Origin: an uncultured Collinsella sp.
GTDB taxonomy: Bacteria; Actinomycetota; Coriobacteriia; Coriobacteriales; Coriobacteriaceae
Direction of reading: 5' to 3'
DNA length: 26,196 nucleotides
Assembly: GCA_937937835.1 (NCBI GenBank)
Contig: CALDBJ010000157.1
Location: 1-26,196 of the forward strand
In this document: positions 14,415-21,736 of the stretch, one piece after another
Layout of the letters: every line of letters starts with the position of its first letter
Numbering within the stretch: the first letter of the stretch is position 1
Translations under genes and position numbers: made by a program
The notes under the pieces: generated by a model
Seen by the model: only the letters and a program-made list of their open reading frames with translations
Told to the model about the DNA's origin: nothing
The model's database searches: none

Positions 14415-15602
14415 TGAGGAGCGAGTTTTGCAAAAGGCTTTAAACGCAGCCGTTACGGGGCCAGGCTGGAAACGTCGGCGCACATCGTCGAGACGCTCGG
14501 GAATATCGATGTGCTGCGGACAGTGCCGCGCGCATTTGCCGCATTTGATGCAATTGCTCACCAACTTGGGCTCGCTTGTACGCACCGCGCTCGCCGTAAA
14601 GTATTGAGACAGCCCCGTAAACCAACTATGCGCGTAGCTCGCGTTGTAGGCGCCAAAGCAGCCGGGAATATTGATACCCTTGGGGCACGGCATGCAGTAG
14701 CCGCACCCCGTACAGGGCACGCGATTCGATTTCTCAAACTCTCCCAGCACACGTGCGATGGTATCGAGCTGAGTAGCTGTCATCGAATCCGGCAGTGCGC
14801 GATCCGCCAATGCCGCGTTCTCGTCCACCTGCGCGGTATCGGTCATACCCGATAGCAGCATCGTGACCTGAGGATGATTCCACACCCACGAAAGGCCCCA
14901 AGCAGCCGGCGTCTTCAGGTACGGATCGCGTACGTCATCGAACACGGCGCGGGCCCGCGGAGGTAGCTTGCCCGCCAGGCGTCCACCCAAAAGCGGCTCC
15001 ATCACAAACACCGCGAGCCCGCGCTCGGCGGCTGCCATGAGTCCCGCCGTTCCCGCTTGGTAGCGCTCTCCAGCGTAGTTGTACTGGATCTGGCAAAAGT
15101 CCCAGTCATACGCGTCAAGCATCGTGAGGAAGTCCGCCGCACTGCCGTGGTACGAAAAACCTATCTGGCGAATACGCCCCGCAGCCTTTTGGTGCGCAAT
15201 CCAGTCCTCGATACCCAACGCTACCACGCGCTCCCACTGCGCGGGCGAGGTGATGTTGTGCATAAGGTAATAGTCGATATGGTCAGTCCGCAAACGGCGC
15301 AGCTGCTCGTCGAAGAACCGATCGAAATCCTCCGCACATTTGCACGAAGCGTGCGGCAACTTGGTCGCAAGCAAAACCTGGTCGCGCAAGCCCAGGCGCT
15401 CAAGCGACGCACCCACACAAGCCTCGTTGCCGGGATAGAGATAGGCCGTGTCCAGGTAGTTAATCCCCTGCTCCACCGCACGGGAGATGATGGCGTCGGC
15501 AGTCTTCGCATCCGGGCGTCCCGGCGCACCGGGAAACCTCATGCAGCCCAGCCCCAACGCCGAGATACGGTTGCCGCTTTTGGGGTCAACGCGATATTGC
15601 AC
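14412..15602 (-). CDS. Aldo/keto reductase with C-terminal ferredoxin-like 4Fe-4S domain
   Basis: This is a 396-residue predicted redox enzyme of anaerobes. The N-terminal barrel shows the AKR tetrad region: GINYLDTAYLYPGN (Asp and Tyr), LLATKLPH (Lys) and YYLMHNI (His). The C-terminal part carries two cysteine clusters, CTGCGYCMPCPKGINIPGC and CIKCGKCARHCPQHIDIP, which should hold two 4Fe-4S clusters. The combination matches the AKR family with a fused ferredoxin domain. GTG 15600-15602 has GGGAGGGG just ahead. The stop codon is part of a palindromic repeat shared with the next intergenic region. Substrate and electron donor are unknown. Confidence 0.95.
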   Translation of the reverse strand: MQYRVDPKSGNRISALGLGCMRFPGAPGRPDAKTADAIISRAVEQGINYLDTAYLYPGNEACVGASLERLGLRDQVLLATKLPHASCKCAEDFDRFFDEQLRRLRTDHIDYYLMHNITSPAQWERVVALGIEDWIAHQKAAGRIRQIGFSYHGSAADFLTMLDAYDWDFCQIQYNYAGERYQAGTAGLMAAAERGLAVFVMEPLLGGRLAGKLPPRARAVFDDVRDPYLKTPAAWGLSWVWNHPQVTMLLSGMTDTAQVDENAALADRALPDSMTATQLDTIARVLGEFEKSNRVPCTGCGYCMPCPKGINIPGCFGAYNASYAHSWFTGLSQYFTASAVRTSEPKLVSNCIKCGKCARHCPQHIDIPERLDDVRRRFQPGPVTAAFKAFCKTRSS

Positions 15603-15764
15603 GGCCCCTCCCCTCCCATCGAAGCCCTGACAAGGCGAAACAAACCCGTCACGTCATCGAAACACATCGGAATCGCAATCGAGAACGTATCGTAACGCAG
15701 CAGAAATCAGGCCGTCACGGCACCGCTTTAACATCAGCAAAAAGCCCGATGAAAGGAGACGAGC

Positions 15765-15959
15765 GTGACCACACGCGAGGACGCCTACCCCTACCCCGGC
15801 GAGCAATACATCCTCTCGGTCGACCGCTATCAGATCGAAGTCATGGACCATCTAAACGAGCTTCCAGCCACGAGCGCCGTCATCTTCTGCACCTTCCCCA
15901 AGGTCCGCGATGGCGTCGGATACCCCGCCCGCGTCTTTGCGGTCTGCCCCGCGGCATAA
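15765..15959 (+). CDS. Small hypothetical protein
   Basis: This is a 64-residue protein not recognised from sequence. GTG 15765 follows a strong AAAGGAGACGAGC ribosome site, and the terminator at 16038-16064 lies downstream, so it is probably a genuine expressed gene. The sequence is mostly soluble, with a YPYPGEQYILSVDRYQIEVMDH start and a hydrophobic SAVIFCTFP core; no membrane helix, signal peptide or metal motif is evident. It is transcribed towards the ketopantoate reductase-like gene but separated from it by the terminator. Confidence 0.6.
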   Translation: MTTREDAYPYPGEQYILSVDRYQIEVMDHLNELPATSAVIFCTFPKVRDGVGYPARVFAVCPAA

Positions 15960-16037
15960 GCGCACAGCGCAATAGTTTCTTTTTCATAACAGCCGCCCCG
16001 CGCACCCATCAATCACCCCGGCAGCATACAATCCATC

Positions 16038-16064
16038 AGGCGCCCCTTACGCGGGCGCCTTTTA
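16038..16064 (+). terminator. Intrinsic terminator after the small hypothetical gene
   Basis: AGGCGCCC (16038-16045), a 7-base loop and GGGCGCCT (16053-16060) form a perfect 8-bp GC stem followed by TTTATAT. It ends about 20 bp before the next gene starts. Confidence 0.8.
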
Positions 16065-16082
16065 TATGGGGAGATGATTCAC

Positions 16083-16997
16083 ATGCAGATCAACAAGGTT
16101 GCCTTTATCGGCAAGGGCGGCGTCGGCCTGCTCTACGGCAGCATGATTGCCAAGGCCCTCGGCAATGACGCCGTCGAATACGTTATGGATGACGCCCGTT
16201 TTGAGCGTCACGCGGGCGATGCGCTCACCGTCAACGGAAAGCCTTGCGATCTCACGTCCGTCCGCGCCAGCGAGGCAGCGCCCGCCGATCTGGTCATCCT
16301 GACGGTCAAGACCACCGGTCTCGACCAAGCACTCAAGACTATGGAGCGTGTCGTGGGACCCAACACGCTCATCGCCCCGCTGTGCAACGGCATTACGAGC
16401 GAGCAAAAGATTGCCGAACGCTTTGGCTGGAAGCATACCGTTCTTGGTATCTGCCAGGGCATGGACGCCGTGTTCCTCAACGGCGCGCTCACCTTTACCA
16501 ATGCGGGCGAGATCCGCTTTGGTGCAGCCGCCGGCACCGACCCCGCGACCGTCGCCGCTATCGACGAGCTCTACACGCGCTGCGGCATCGCCCATACCGT
16601 CGAGAGCAACATTGCGCACCGCATGTGGGCCAAACTCATGCTCAACGACGGCATCAACCAGACCTGCATGGCTTACGGCGGGACCTACGGAAGCGCCACG
16701 GAGCCGGGCTCCGAGCAGCGCCGCTGTTTTGTCGCCGCCATGCGCGAGACGCTTGCGGTTGCCAACGCCGAGGGCGTTGAGCTGACCGAGGCAGACCTGA
16801 CGCAAATGGTGCACCTCATCGAGGGAATCGACCCCGCCGGTATGCCCTCGATGGCGCAGGACCGCATCGCACAACGAAAAACCGAAGTCGAGGAGTTCGC
16901 GGGCGCCATTTGCCGCCTGGCCGCCAAACACGATATCCAAGTGCCGCAAAACGATTGGCTCTACCAGAGGATTCGCGAAATAGAAAGCAGCTGGTAG
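16083..16997 (+). CDS. panE: 2-dehydropantoate 2-reductase (ketopantoate reductase) family protein
   Basis: This 304-residue NADP-dependent enzyme is of the ApbA/PanE family, which makes pantoate for coenzyme A. The N-terminal nucleotide site reads KVAFIGKGGVGLLYGSMIA (GxGxxG variant), followed by DLVILTVKTTGLDQAL with the catalytic-type lysine, and LIAPLCNGITSEQKI with the conserved Asn-Gly. The C-terminal domain has WAKLMLNDGINQTCMAYGGTYG and the GxPSMAQDRIAQRKTEVEEFAG block, whose family equivalent is PSMLQD-x(n)-EID. ATG 16083 is better placed than 16074, which abuts GGGGAG. Several paralogues act on other ketoacids, so panE itself is likely but not certain. A strong terminator follows. 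Confidence 0.85.
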   Translation: MQINKVAFIGKGGVGLLYGSMIAKALGNDAVEYVMDDARFERHAGDALTVNGKPCDLTSVRASEAAPADLVILTVKTTGLDQALKTMERVVGPNTLIAPLCNGITSEQKIAERFGWKHTVLGICQGMDAVFLNGALTFTNAGEIRFGAAAGTDPATVAAIDELYTRCGIAHTVESNIAHRMWAKLMLNDGINQTCMAYGGTYGSATEPGSEQRRCFVAAMRETLAVANAEGVELTEADLTQMVHLIEGIDPAGMPSMAQDRIAQRKTEVEEFAGAICRLAAKHDIQVPQNDWLYQRIREIESSW

Positions 16998-17032
16998 TGC
17001 TCGGCATACTGCAGCCAACAGATCCAATGGCA

Positions 17033-17075
17033 AAGCCGCCGCAAGGGGCACTCCCCTCGCGGCGGCTTCCTTTTT
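17033..17075 (+). terminator. Intrinsic terminator after the ketopantoate reductase gene
   Basis: AAGCCGCCGC (17033-17042) pairs with GCGGCGGCTT (17059-17068), and an inner AGGGG/CCCCT stem caps it with a CACT loop. A CCTTTTT tract follows. It lies 36 bp past the gene stop, and its A/T flank could also serve the convergent minus-strand small gene. Confidence 0.9.
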
Positions 17076-17106
17076 CATCTTTGGCCAAAAATCAGCTTCA
17101 CAACGG

Positions 17107-17313
17107 TTAGAGCTGCGACTCCGACGCCTGGTCCTCATCGTCGCGACAAAGGACTACACCCGCACTTCCCAGCAGCGCGGCCGCGATCAGCGCGCCGACC
17201 ACGATAGGAGCAGCCCCGCATGTCCCCTGCATGCCCGCGACGAGCGCGGCCGTGGGACCAAGGCAGCCAAGCATCAACGCGACGGCGGCAACGGCAATAT
17301 CTCGAGCATTCAC
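17107..17313 (-). CDS. Small two-helix membrane protein
   Basis: This is a 68-residue protein with two hydrophobic segments (IAVAAVALMLGCLGPTAALVAG, about 6-27, and PIVVGALIAAALLGSAGVVL, about 36-55) and an acidic soluble tail CRDDEDQASESQL. The start is GTG 17311-17313, with TTGGAGGAA about 8 bases upstream. The family is not recognised and the function is unknown. It lies alone between a terminator and the secreted-protein gene, whose direction it shares. Confidence 0.6.
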   Translation of the reverse strand: MNARDIAVAAVALMLGCLGPTAALVAGMQGTCGAAPIVVGALIAAALLGSAGVVLCRDDEDQASESQL

Positions 17314-17499
17314 AAGACCACTTCCTCCAAGAGAAAGACCTTATTTCTCAAGAACCAGTGTGCCCCGCATCCATACGCCCAGCGTACCGCCACGGTAAGG
17401 GCTCTGTTAACTCAAACGCATACATAGAACGGACGTCCTTACGTTGCCCTAAAGCTCGGTAAAGACGCCCGTCCGCCAAATATCCGTGATGCAGAAAAA

Positions 17500-18276
17500 T
17501 TACCAACCGGTGTAGTAGTCGGTGGTTCCGGCAGCGCAGCCGGAGTCATAGACCTTGCAATCACCCTTGGAGCCCGTAAAGGTCGAGCCCTGGGCCATAT
17601 CGCCCGCGGCAACAACGTAATAGCCGTCGGAATCGCGCCAGAAGCCCTCAGAATCCTGAGTCCATTCGCCCGTGCGATAGTGATAAAGCACATTGCTGCT
17701 GTAATAGGTCTCGCGGCGCCCGTTGTAGTTATTGACACCCGCAGAGCGCGTCAGGCCCGATCCGTTCGCGTAGGACGCGGCAGACGCGTAAGGCGGAGTA
17801 TAACCGGCGTTGTAGTACGAAGCCTGGGCGGCCTCGGCAGCCTCCGCCTCGGCGGCAGCAACCTCGAGCGCTTCGCGCTTGGCATCCTCAAGTGCAGTGC
17901 GCAGCTCATCGAGCTCGGTCGACTTCGCGTCGACCTCCTCCATCGTCAAGAGACTGCCCGCACCGTCGATGCAACCCTGCAGCACAGCGCGCTCGTCATC
18001 GGTGGCATAGTCACCGTACATGTTCATGATGATCTGAGCGCGCATCTCCAGGGAATCGCGCTTGGCCTCCATCGAGGCGTTCCACTCCTGCATGGAACCA
18101 TAACCATCGCCACGATAGTCAACGGGCTGCACCAGCGTCGCCTCGGACGGCGTGGATCCAACCGTATCGGACAGTGTTGCGGCGTGGGCATCAGTTGCAC
18201 CGGCGCCCGCCAAAAGTGCCACGGTCAGAGCGGCGGAAAGGGCGGCGGTTTTCGGTTTTCGTGAATCAATCCTCAT
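17500..18276 (-). CDS. Secreted protein with Ala-rich helix and C-terminal Tyr/Gly-rich domain
   Basis: This is a 258-residue exported protein. ATG 18276 (GGAGG 11 bases upstream) gives a signal peptide with RKPKTAALSAALTVALLAGA and an AHA-A cleavage site. A charged helical region (about residues 60-150), ending in an Ala/Glu-rich coiled-coil-like stretch (EALEVAAAEAEAAEAAQA), leads to a C-terminal domain of about 75 residues. That domain contains ETYYSSNVLYHYRTGEWT, GYYVVAAGDMAQGSTF and CKVYDSGCAAGTTDYY. The pattern of a VA-D-x(n)-G-S segment and a late DSG motif faintly recalls double-psi barrels of the 3D type found in wall enzymes; this is a weak inference. Two cysteines in this domain could form a disulfide. 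A cell-wall or adhesive role is possible; nothing shows an enzyme activity. Confidence 0.8.
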   Translation of the reverse strand: MRIDSRKPKTAALSAALTVALLAGAGATDAHAATLSDTVGSTPSEATLVQPVDYRGDGYGSMQEWNASMEAKRDSLEMRAQIIMNMYGDYATDDERAVLQGCIDGAGSLLTMEEVDAKSTELDELRTALEDAKREALEVAAAEAEAAEAAQASYYNAGYTPPYASAASYANGSGLTRSAGVNNYNGRRETYYSSNVLYHYRTGEWTQDSEGFWRDSDGYYVVAAGDMAQGSTFTGSKGDCKVYDSGCAAGTTDYYTGW

Positions 18277-18588
18277 GTAGCTGGAAACCTCCGTAGTGCG
18301 TTTTTGCTGCGTTTGAGCTGCGTGTGATTCGATCGCGCTGCATAGTACCCCGAGCAAATCGCGACCTGCGGTTTTACTTAAAAGGCGCACGTCAATTGCG
18401 TAAAACTCACATCCTCTCAACAGGAGTTTTCCACAACTCGAATGCATAAAGCGTGTCAAAAACCCTGTTTTTGCACCCTCTCTATGCAAAAAAGGCGCCT
18501 ATGCAATCATTGTTCGCACAGGCGCCTTGAGCAGGCATTTTATGCAGTTATACCTATCGAGTCGCAAGGGGTCCTTGCACAAGTCGCC
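18277..18588. other. 312-bp intergenic region
   Basis: The stretch holds the upstream region of the secreted-protein gene and the terminator of the sulfhydrylase gene. It also contains an inverted repeat AAAACTC-N15-GAGTTTT (18402-18408 and 18424-18430) and a second one, GCAAGG-GGT-CCTTGC, at 18564-18578. A minus-strand TTGACG (complement of 18390-18395) could be a -35 box, but no convincing -10 box is spaced from it. I see no gene or RNA here. Confidence 0.5.
18486..18528 (-). terminator. Intrinsic terminator of the sulfhydrylase gene
   Basis: On the minus strand AAGGCGCCT, a 19-base loop and AGGCGCCTT form a 9-bp stem (18492-18500 with 18520-18528) followed directly by a run of T (complement of the A-run 18488-18493). 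It lies about 60 bp past the metY stop. Confidence 0.85.
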
Positions 18589-19899
18589 TTACTCGTCCAG
18601 CGCGGCGAAGGCCTGCTTCAGATCCCAAATGATATCCTCGGCGTTCTCGGTACCGATGGAAAGACGGATCGTGGAGGGCGTGATGTTCTGCTCGGCGAGC
18701 TCCTCGGCAGAGAGCTGGGAGTGCGTAGTGGTAGCCGGGTGCACGACGAGCGACTTGACGTCGGCCACGTTGGCGAGCAGCGAGAAGACCTGCAGATGGT
18801 CGATGAACTTCCAAGCTGCCTCCTGGCCACCCTTAATCTCAAAGGTAAAGATCGAGGCACCGCCGTTGGGGAAGTACTTCTGATAGAGCTCGTGATCGGG
18901 GTGCCCAGACAGGCTCGGGTGGTTCACCTTGGCGACATGGCTATCACCAGCCAGGAACTCAACGACCTTCTTGGTGTTCTCGACATGACGGTCAACGCGC
19001 AGCGACAGAGTCTCGGTGCCCTGGAGCAGGATCCAAGCGTTGAACGGGCTGATGCAGGCGCCCTCGTCACGCAGCAGGATGGCGCGGACATAGGTTGCGA
19101 AGGCGGCGGGACCGGCAGCCTCGGCAAACGAGACGCCATGGTAGGAGGGGTTGGGCTCGGCGATCTGCTCATACTTGCCGCTCGCCTTCCAATCGAAGTT
19201 ACCGCCGTCGACGATCACGCCGCCCAGCGAGGTGCCGTGGCCGCCGATAAACTTGGTTGCGGAATGGACGACGATGTTGGCACCATGCTCCAGCGGACGG
19301 AACAGATACGGGGTGCCGAAGGTGTTGTCGACGACAACCGGTAAACCGTGCTTCTTGGCGATCTCGGAGATGGCGTCGATATTGGGGATGTCAGAATTGG
19401 GGTTGCCGAGCGTCTCGAGGTAGATGACCGTGGTGTTGTCCTTGATGGCGCCCTCGACCTCGTCCAGGTTGTGGGCATCGACGAAGGTGGTCTCGACGCC
19501 AAACTGGGAGAGCGTATGCTCCAGCAGGTTGTAGGAGCCACCGTAGATGGTCTTCTGAGCCACCACGTGGTCACCGGCCTGGGCAAGAGCCTGCAGGGTA
19601 TAGGTGATGGCAGCAGCACCGGAGGCGACGGCAAGACCTGCCACACCACCCTCGAGTGCGGCGATACGGTCCTCGAAGACGCCCTGGGTGGAGTTGGTCA
19701 GACGGCCGTAGATGTTACCGGCGTCGGCAAGACCAAAGCGATCGGCGGCGTGCTGGGAGTTGCGGAACACATAGCTCGTGGTCTGGTAGATAGGCACGGC
19801 GCGGGAGTCGGATGCGGGATCGGCGCTCTCCTGGCCAACGTGCAGCTGCAGGGTATCGAAACCAAAGGTGTGCTCGGGGTTGTTGATGAACTGGCTCAT
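18589..19899 (-). CDS. metY: O-acetylhomoserine sulfhydrylase (O-acetylhomoserine aminocarboxypropyltransferase)
   Basis: This 436-residue PLP enzyme makes homocysteine from O-acetylhomoserine and sulfide, in direct sulfhydrylation for methionine synthesis. The full-length Cys/Met-metabolism PLP fold is visible: FDTLQLHVGQ at the N-terminus, PIYQTTSYVF, GNIYGRLTNSTQ, the cofactor loop ASGAAAITYTLQAL, and VVVDNTFGTPYLFRPLEHGANIVVHSATKFIGGHG, in which the lysine of SATKF holds PLP. The C-terminal VVHPATTTHSQLSAEEL and IRLSIGTENAEDIIWDL are typical of the MetY branch. AAGGAG lies 7 bases ahead of ATG 19899. The ~180-base leader contains a short ORF and a possible hairpin, a LysR gene is divergent, and a terminator follows. 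Confidence 0.96.
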   Translation of the reverse strand: MSQFINNPEHTFGFDTLQLHVGQESADPASDSRAVPIYQTTSYVFRNSQHAADRFGLADAGNIYGRLTNSTQGVFEDRIAALEGGVAGLAVASGAAAITYTLQALAQAGDHVVAQKTIYGGSYNLLEHTLSQFGVETTFVDAHNLDEVEGAIKDNTTVIYLETLGNPNSDIPNIDAISEIAKKHGLPVVVDNTFGTPYLFRPLEHGANIVVHSATKFIGGHGTSLGGVIVDGGNFDWKASGKYEQIAEPNPSYHGVSFAEAAGPAAFATYVRAILLRDEGACISPFNAWILLQGTETLSLRVDRHVENTKKVVEFLAGDSHVAKVNHPSLSGHPDHELYQKYFPNGGASIFTFEIKGGQEAAWKFIDHLQVFSLLANVADVKSLVVHPATTTHSQLSAEELAEQNITPSTIRLSIGTENAEDIIWDLKQAFAALDE

Positions 19900-19954
19900 G
19901 ACAATCTCCTTGATCGAACAAAAGTTAATAAATTAGAGAGAAGTGAGTCGCTGT

Positions 19955-19986
19955 CTCCTGATCACGCCGACGGGCGCAAACAGGAG
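19955..19986 (-). promoter_or_regulatory. Possible attenuator-type hairpin in the metY leader
   Basis: CTCCTG and CAGGAG (19981-19986 and 19955-19960 read on the minus strand) can pair across the end of the leader ORF, enclosing a GC-rich GCGCCCGTCGGCG segment. Ribosome position on the leader ORF would decide whether it forms. No U-tract follows, so any control would be at translation or by Rho rather than by an intrinsic terminator. Confidence 0.35.
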
Positions 19987-20015
19987 CCCGGCATTCGTCT
20001 TGGTAAGCAATTCAT
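19962..20015 (-). CDS. Leader peptide (uORF) of the sulfhydrylase gene
   Basis: ATG 20013-20015, with a near-perfect AAAGGAGG ribosome site 7 bases upstream, opens a 17-codon frame encoding MNCLPRRMPGSCLRPSA and ending in TGA (19962-19964). It lies inside the transcribed leader, about 60 bases after the predicted promoter and about 60 bases before the metY start. The presence of Cys3 and Cys12, the Arg-Arg pair and two Met codons is suggestive, because short Cys-containing uORFs control sulfur-metabolism genes in other actinobacteria. A role in sensing cysteine or charged tRNA is inference. Confidence 0.6.
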   Translation of the reverse strand: MNCLPRRMPGSCLRPSA

Positions 20016-20083
20016 ATGCGGGCCTCCTTTCGCATCCCGGTTCCGTGGTCGGTTTAATTACCTACCGCCTTTGTGTGTTTTGA

Positions 20084-20112
20084 ATAGTACGAGCATTGTT
20101 TTCCTCGGTCAA
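20084..20112 (-). promoter_or_regulatory. Promoter of the metY transcript
   Basis: On the minus strand a TTGACC -35 box (complement of 20107-20112) and a TACTAT -10 box (complement of 20084-20089) are exactly 17 bp apart. Transcription should start near 20077, giving a leader of about 180 bases. Confidence 0.75.
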
Positions 20113-20132
20113 TCACTTTAAAGCGCTAACCT

Positions 20133-20153
20133 GTTATCGGTTTTATAGATAAC
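20133..20153. promoter_or_regulatory. LysR-type operator palindrome
   Basis: GTTATC-N9-GATAAC is a perfect 21-bp inverted repeat that contains the T-N11-A core of LysR-family sites. It lies 21 bp upstream of the LysR start and just upstream of the metY -35 box. This is the expected place for a regulator that represses itself and activates the divergent gene. Confidence 0.7.
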
Positions 20154-20173
20154 ACTCGAAAGGACGGGCGCCG

Positions 20174-21112
20174 ATGACCCTCCAACAGCTTCGCTTTTTG
20201 ATCGCCGTGGCAGAGTCCGGTTCGATCAACGCCGCAGCCCAGCGCCTCTATACGGCACAGTCCAATATCTCCAATGCCGTCAAAAGCCTGGAGCAGGAAC
20301 TTCATATCGAAATCTTTACGCGCTCCAGCCGCGGTGTTGCACTCACCAACGACGGCACCGAGCTTTTGGGTTATGCACGCCAGGTCGTAGAGCAGGCCGA
20401 CATGCTCGAGGCCCGCTACGAGGACGGCGGTACCCCGCAAGCCCGCCTCGCCATTTCCGCCCAACACTACGCCTTTTCGGTCGAGGCCTTTGTCAACGTA
20501 GTCGAGCGCTGCCGCGACAGCAAGTTCGAGTTCATCATGCGCGAGACCACCACAGCGCAGATTATCGACGACGTGCGCGCGTTTCGCAGCGATATCGGCA
20601 TCCTCTATCTGGATGACTTTAATACCCGTGTCTTGCAGAAGGCCTTTACCGATGCCCGAGCGAGCTTTCATCCCCTCTTTGATGCAAAAGTCCACGTGTT
20701 CGTCAGCGAACGCCACCCGCTCGCACGCCGTTCGCAGCTGTCCCTTGCCGACCTCACGCCCTATACGCGCTACAGCTTTGAGCAAGGCACCTCGAACTCC
20801 TTCTATTACGCCGAGGAACCGTTTAGCTATATTCCCTGCAACCGCAATATCCGCGTATCCGACCGCGGAACGCTCACCAACCTGCTTATCACCTCGAACG
20901 GCTATGCGCTGTCGACCGGCGTACTCTCCAGCGAAATGCAGTGGGGCATGGCCTCGATCCCCCTGGCAGACGCCCCGACGATGCATGTGGGCTACATCAT
21001 GCATGACGACCGCAAGCCCTCTCCCCTCTTGCAGCAATACCTCGACGAGCTCAACCGCATCATCCATGCCAACCAACTGTCGGAAGACGGGGTAGAAATC
21101 GTAGATTGCTAG
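20174..21112 (+). CDS. LysR-family transcriptional regulator, divergent from metY
   Basis: This is a 312-residue DNA-binding regulator. The N-terminal winged helix-turn-helix is full length: LQQLRFLIAVAESGSINAAAQRLYTAQSNISNAVKSLEQEL and IFTRSSRGVALTNDGTELL. The C-terminal effector domain shows IGILYLDDFN, DAKVHVFVSERHPLARRSQLSLADL and a YGGTLTNLL-like segment (DRGTLTNLLITSNGYALSTG). The length fits the family. AAAGGA precedes ATG 20174. Its position opposite metY, with a T-N11-A palindrome between them, suggests it controls sulfur amino-acid synthesis, perhaps sensing O-acetylserine, O-acetylhomoserine or a related metabolite. The effector is not shown by the sequence. Confidence 0.94.
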   Translation: MTLQQLRFLIAVAESGSINAAAQRLYTAQSNISNAVKSLEQELHIEIFTRSSRGVALTNDGTELLGYARQVVEQADMLEARYEDGGTPQARLAISAQHYAFSVEAFVNVVERCRDSKFEFIMRETTTAQIIDDVRAFRSDIGILYLDDFNTRVLQKAFTDARASFHPLFDAKVHVFVSERHPLARRSQLSLADLTPYTRYSFEQGTSNSFYYAEEPFSYIPCNRNIRVSDRGTLTNLLITSNGYALSTGVLSSEMQWGMASIPLADAPTMHVGYIMHDDRKPSPLLQQYLDELNRIIHANQLSEDGVEIVDC

Positions 21113-21175
21113 CCCCCGGCGGGCATGGCGCTACAATGGTCACTCACGCGAAACGTACCCAACGAAAGGAACCAT

Positions 21176-21661
21176 GTGAAGGTCATCATCTATACCGACG
21201 GCTCGGCCCGATCAAATCCGGGACGCGGCGGCTACGGCGCCGTGCTCAAATACACCAACCCCGCCGGCAAGACCTTCACCTCTGAGCTTTCGCGCGGCTA
21301 CGCCAAGACCACCAACAACCGCATGGAGCTCATGGCCGTTATCGTGGCACTCGAGGCGCTCAACCGCCCCTGCGACGTCGAAGTCCATTCCGATTCGCAG
21401 TACGTCGTTAACGCCTTCAACAAGCACTGGATTGACGGATGGAAAAAACGCGGCTGGAAGACCGCCAACAAGCAGCCCGTCAAGAACCGCGATCTGTGGG
21501 AGCGCCTACTCACCGCAAAGAGCAAGCACAAGGTTGAGTTCATCTGGGTTAAGGGTCACGCCGGCCATGAGCTCAACGAGCGCTGCGACGAGCTCGCCAC
21601 CACGGCGGCCGACGGCAGCAACCTCGATATCGACACCGGCTTTAACGAGAGCGACCTGTAA
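21176..21661 (+). CDS. rnhA: Ribonuclease HI
   Basis: This 161-residue enzyme cuts the RNA strand of RNA-DNA hybrids. The four acidic catalytic residues are present: Asp in IIYTDGSARSNPGRGG, Glu in NNRMELMAVIVALEAL, Asp in VEVHSDSQYVVNAF and Asp in NERCDELATTAA. The basic handle KHWIDGWKKRGWKTANKQPVKNRDLW and the loop WVKGHAGHELNE with its conserved His match the E. coli type. GTG 21176 follows AAAGGA by 5 bases; the ATG at 21174 is out of frame and runs straight into TGA. The gene follows the LysR gene in the same direction. Confidence 0.96.
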   Translation: MKVIIYTDGSARSNPGRGGYGAVLKYTNPAGKTFTSELSRGYAKTTNNRMELMAVIVALEALNRPCDVEVHSDSQYVVNAFNKHWIDGWKKRGWKTANKQPVKNRDLWERLLTAKSKHKVEFIWVKGHAGHELNERCDELATTAADGSNLDIDTGFNESDL

Positions 21662-21736
21662 CGGCGTTTTCGTACGCTATTTCCTGCCCCTTCGCGCTAC
21701 ACTCATCCTGTAAACCGAACGGCACGAGGGGGATAC

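Noticed and set aside
16062..17138. 358-codon minus-strand open frame opposite the ketopantoate reductase-like gene
   Set aside because: It runs through a terminator and mirrors a well-motifed enzyme; its own sequence has no domain.
21174..21179. ATG TGA start-stop just before rnhA
   Set aside because: The ATG is out of frame with RNase HI; the overlapping GTG at 21176 is in frame and spaced from AAAGGA. A start-stop regulatory role is possible but unsupported.
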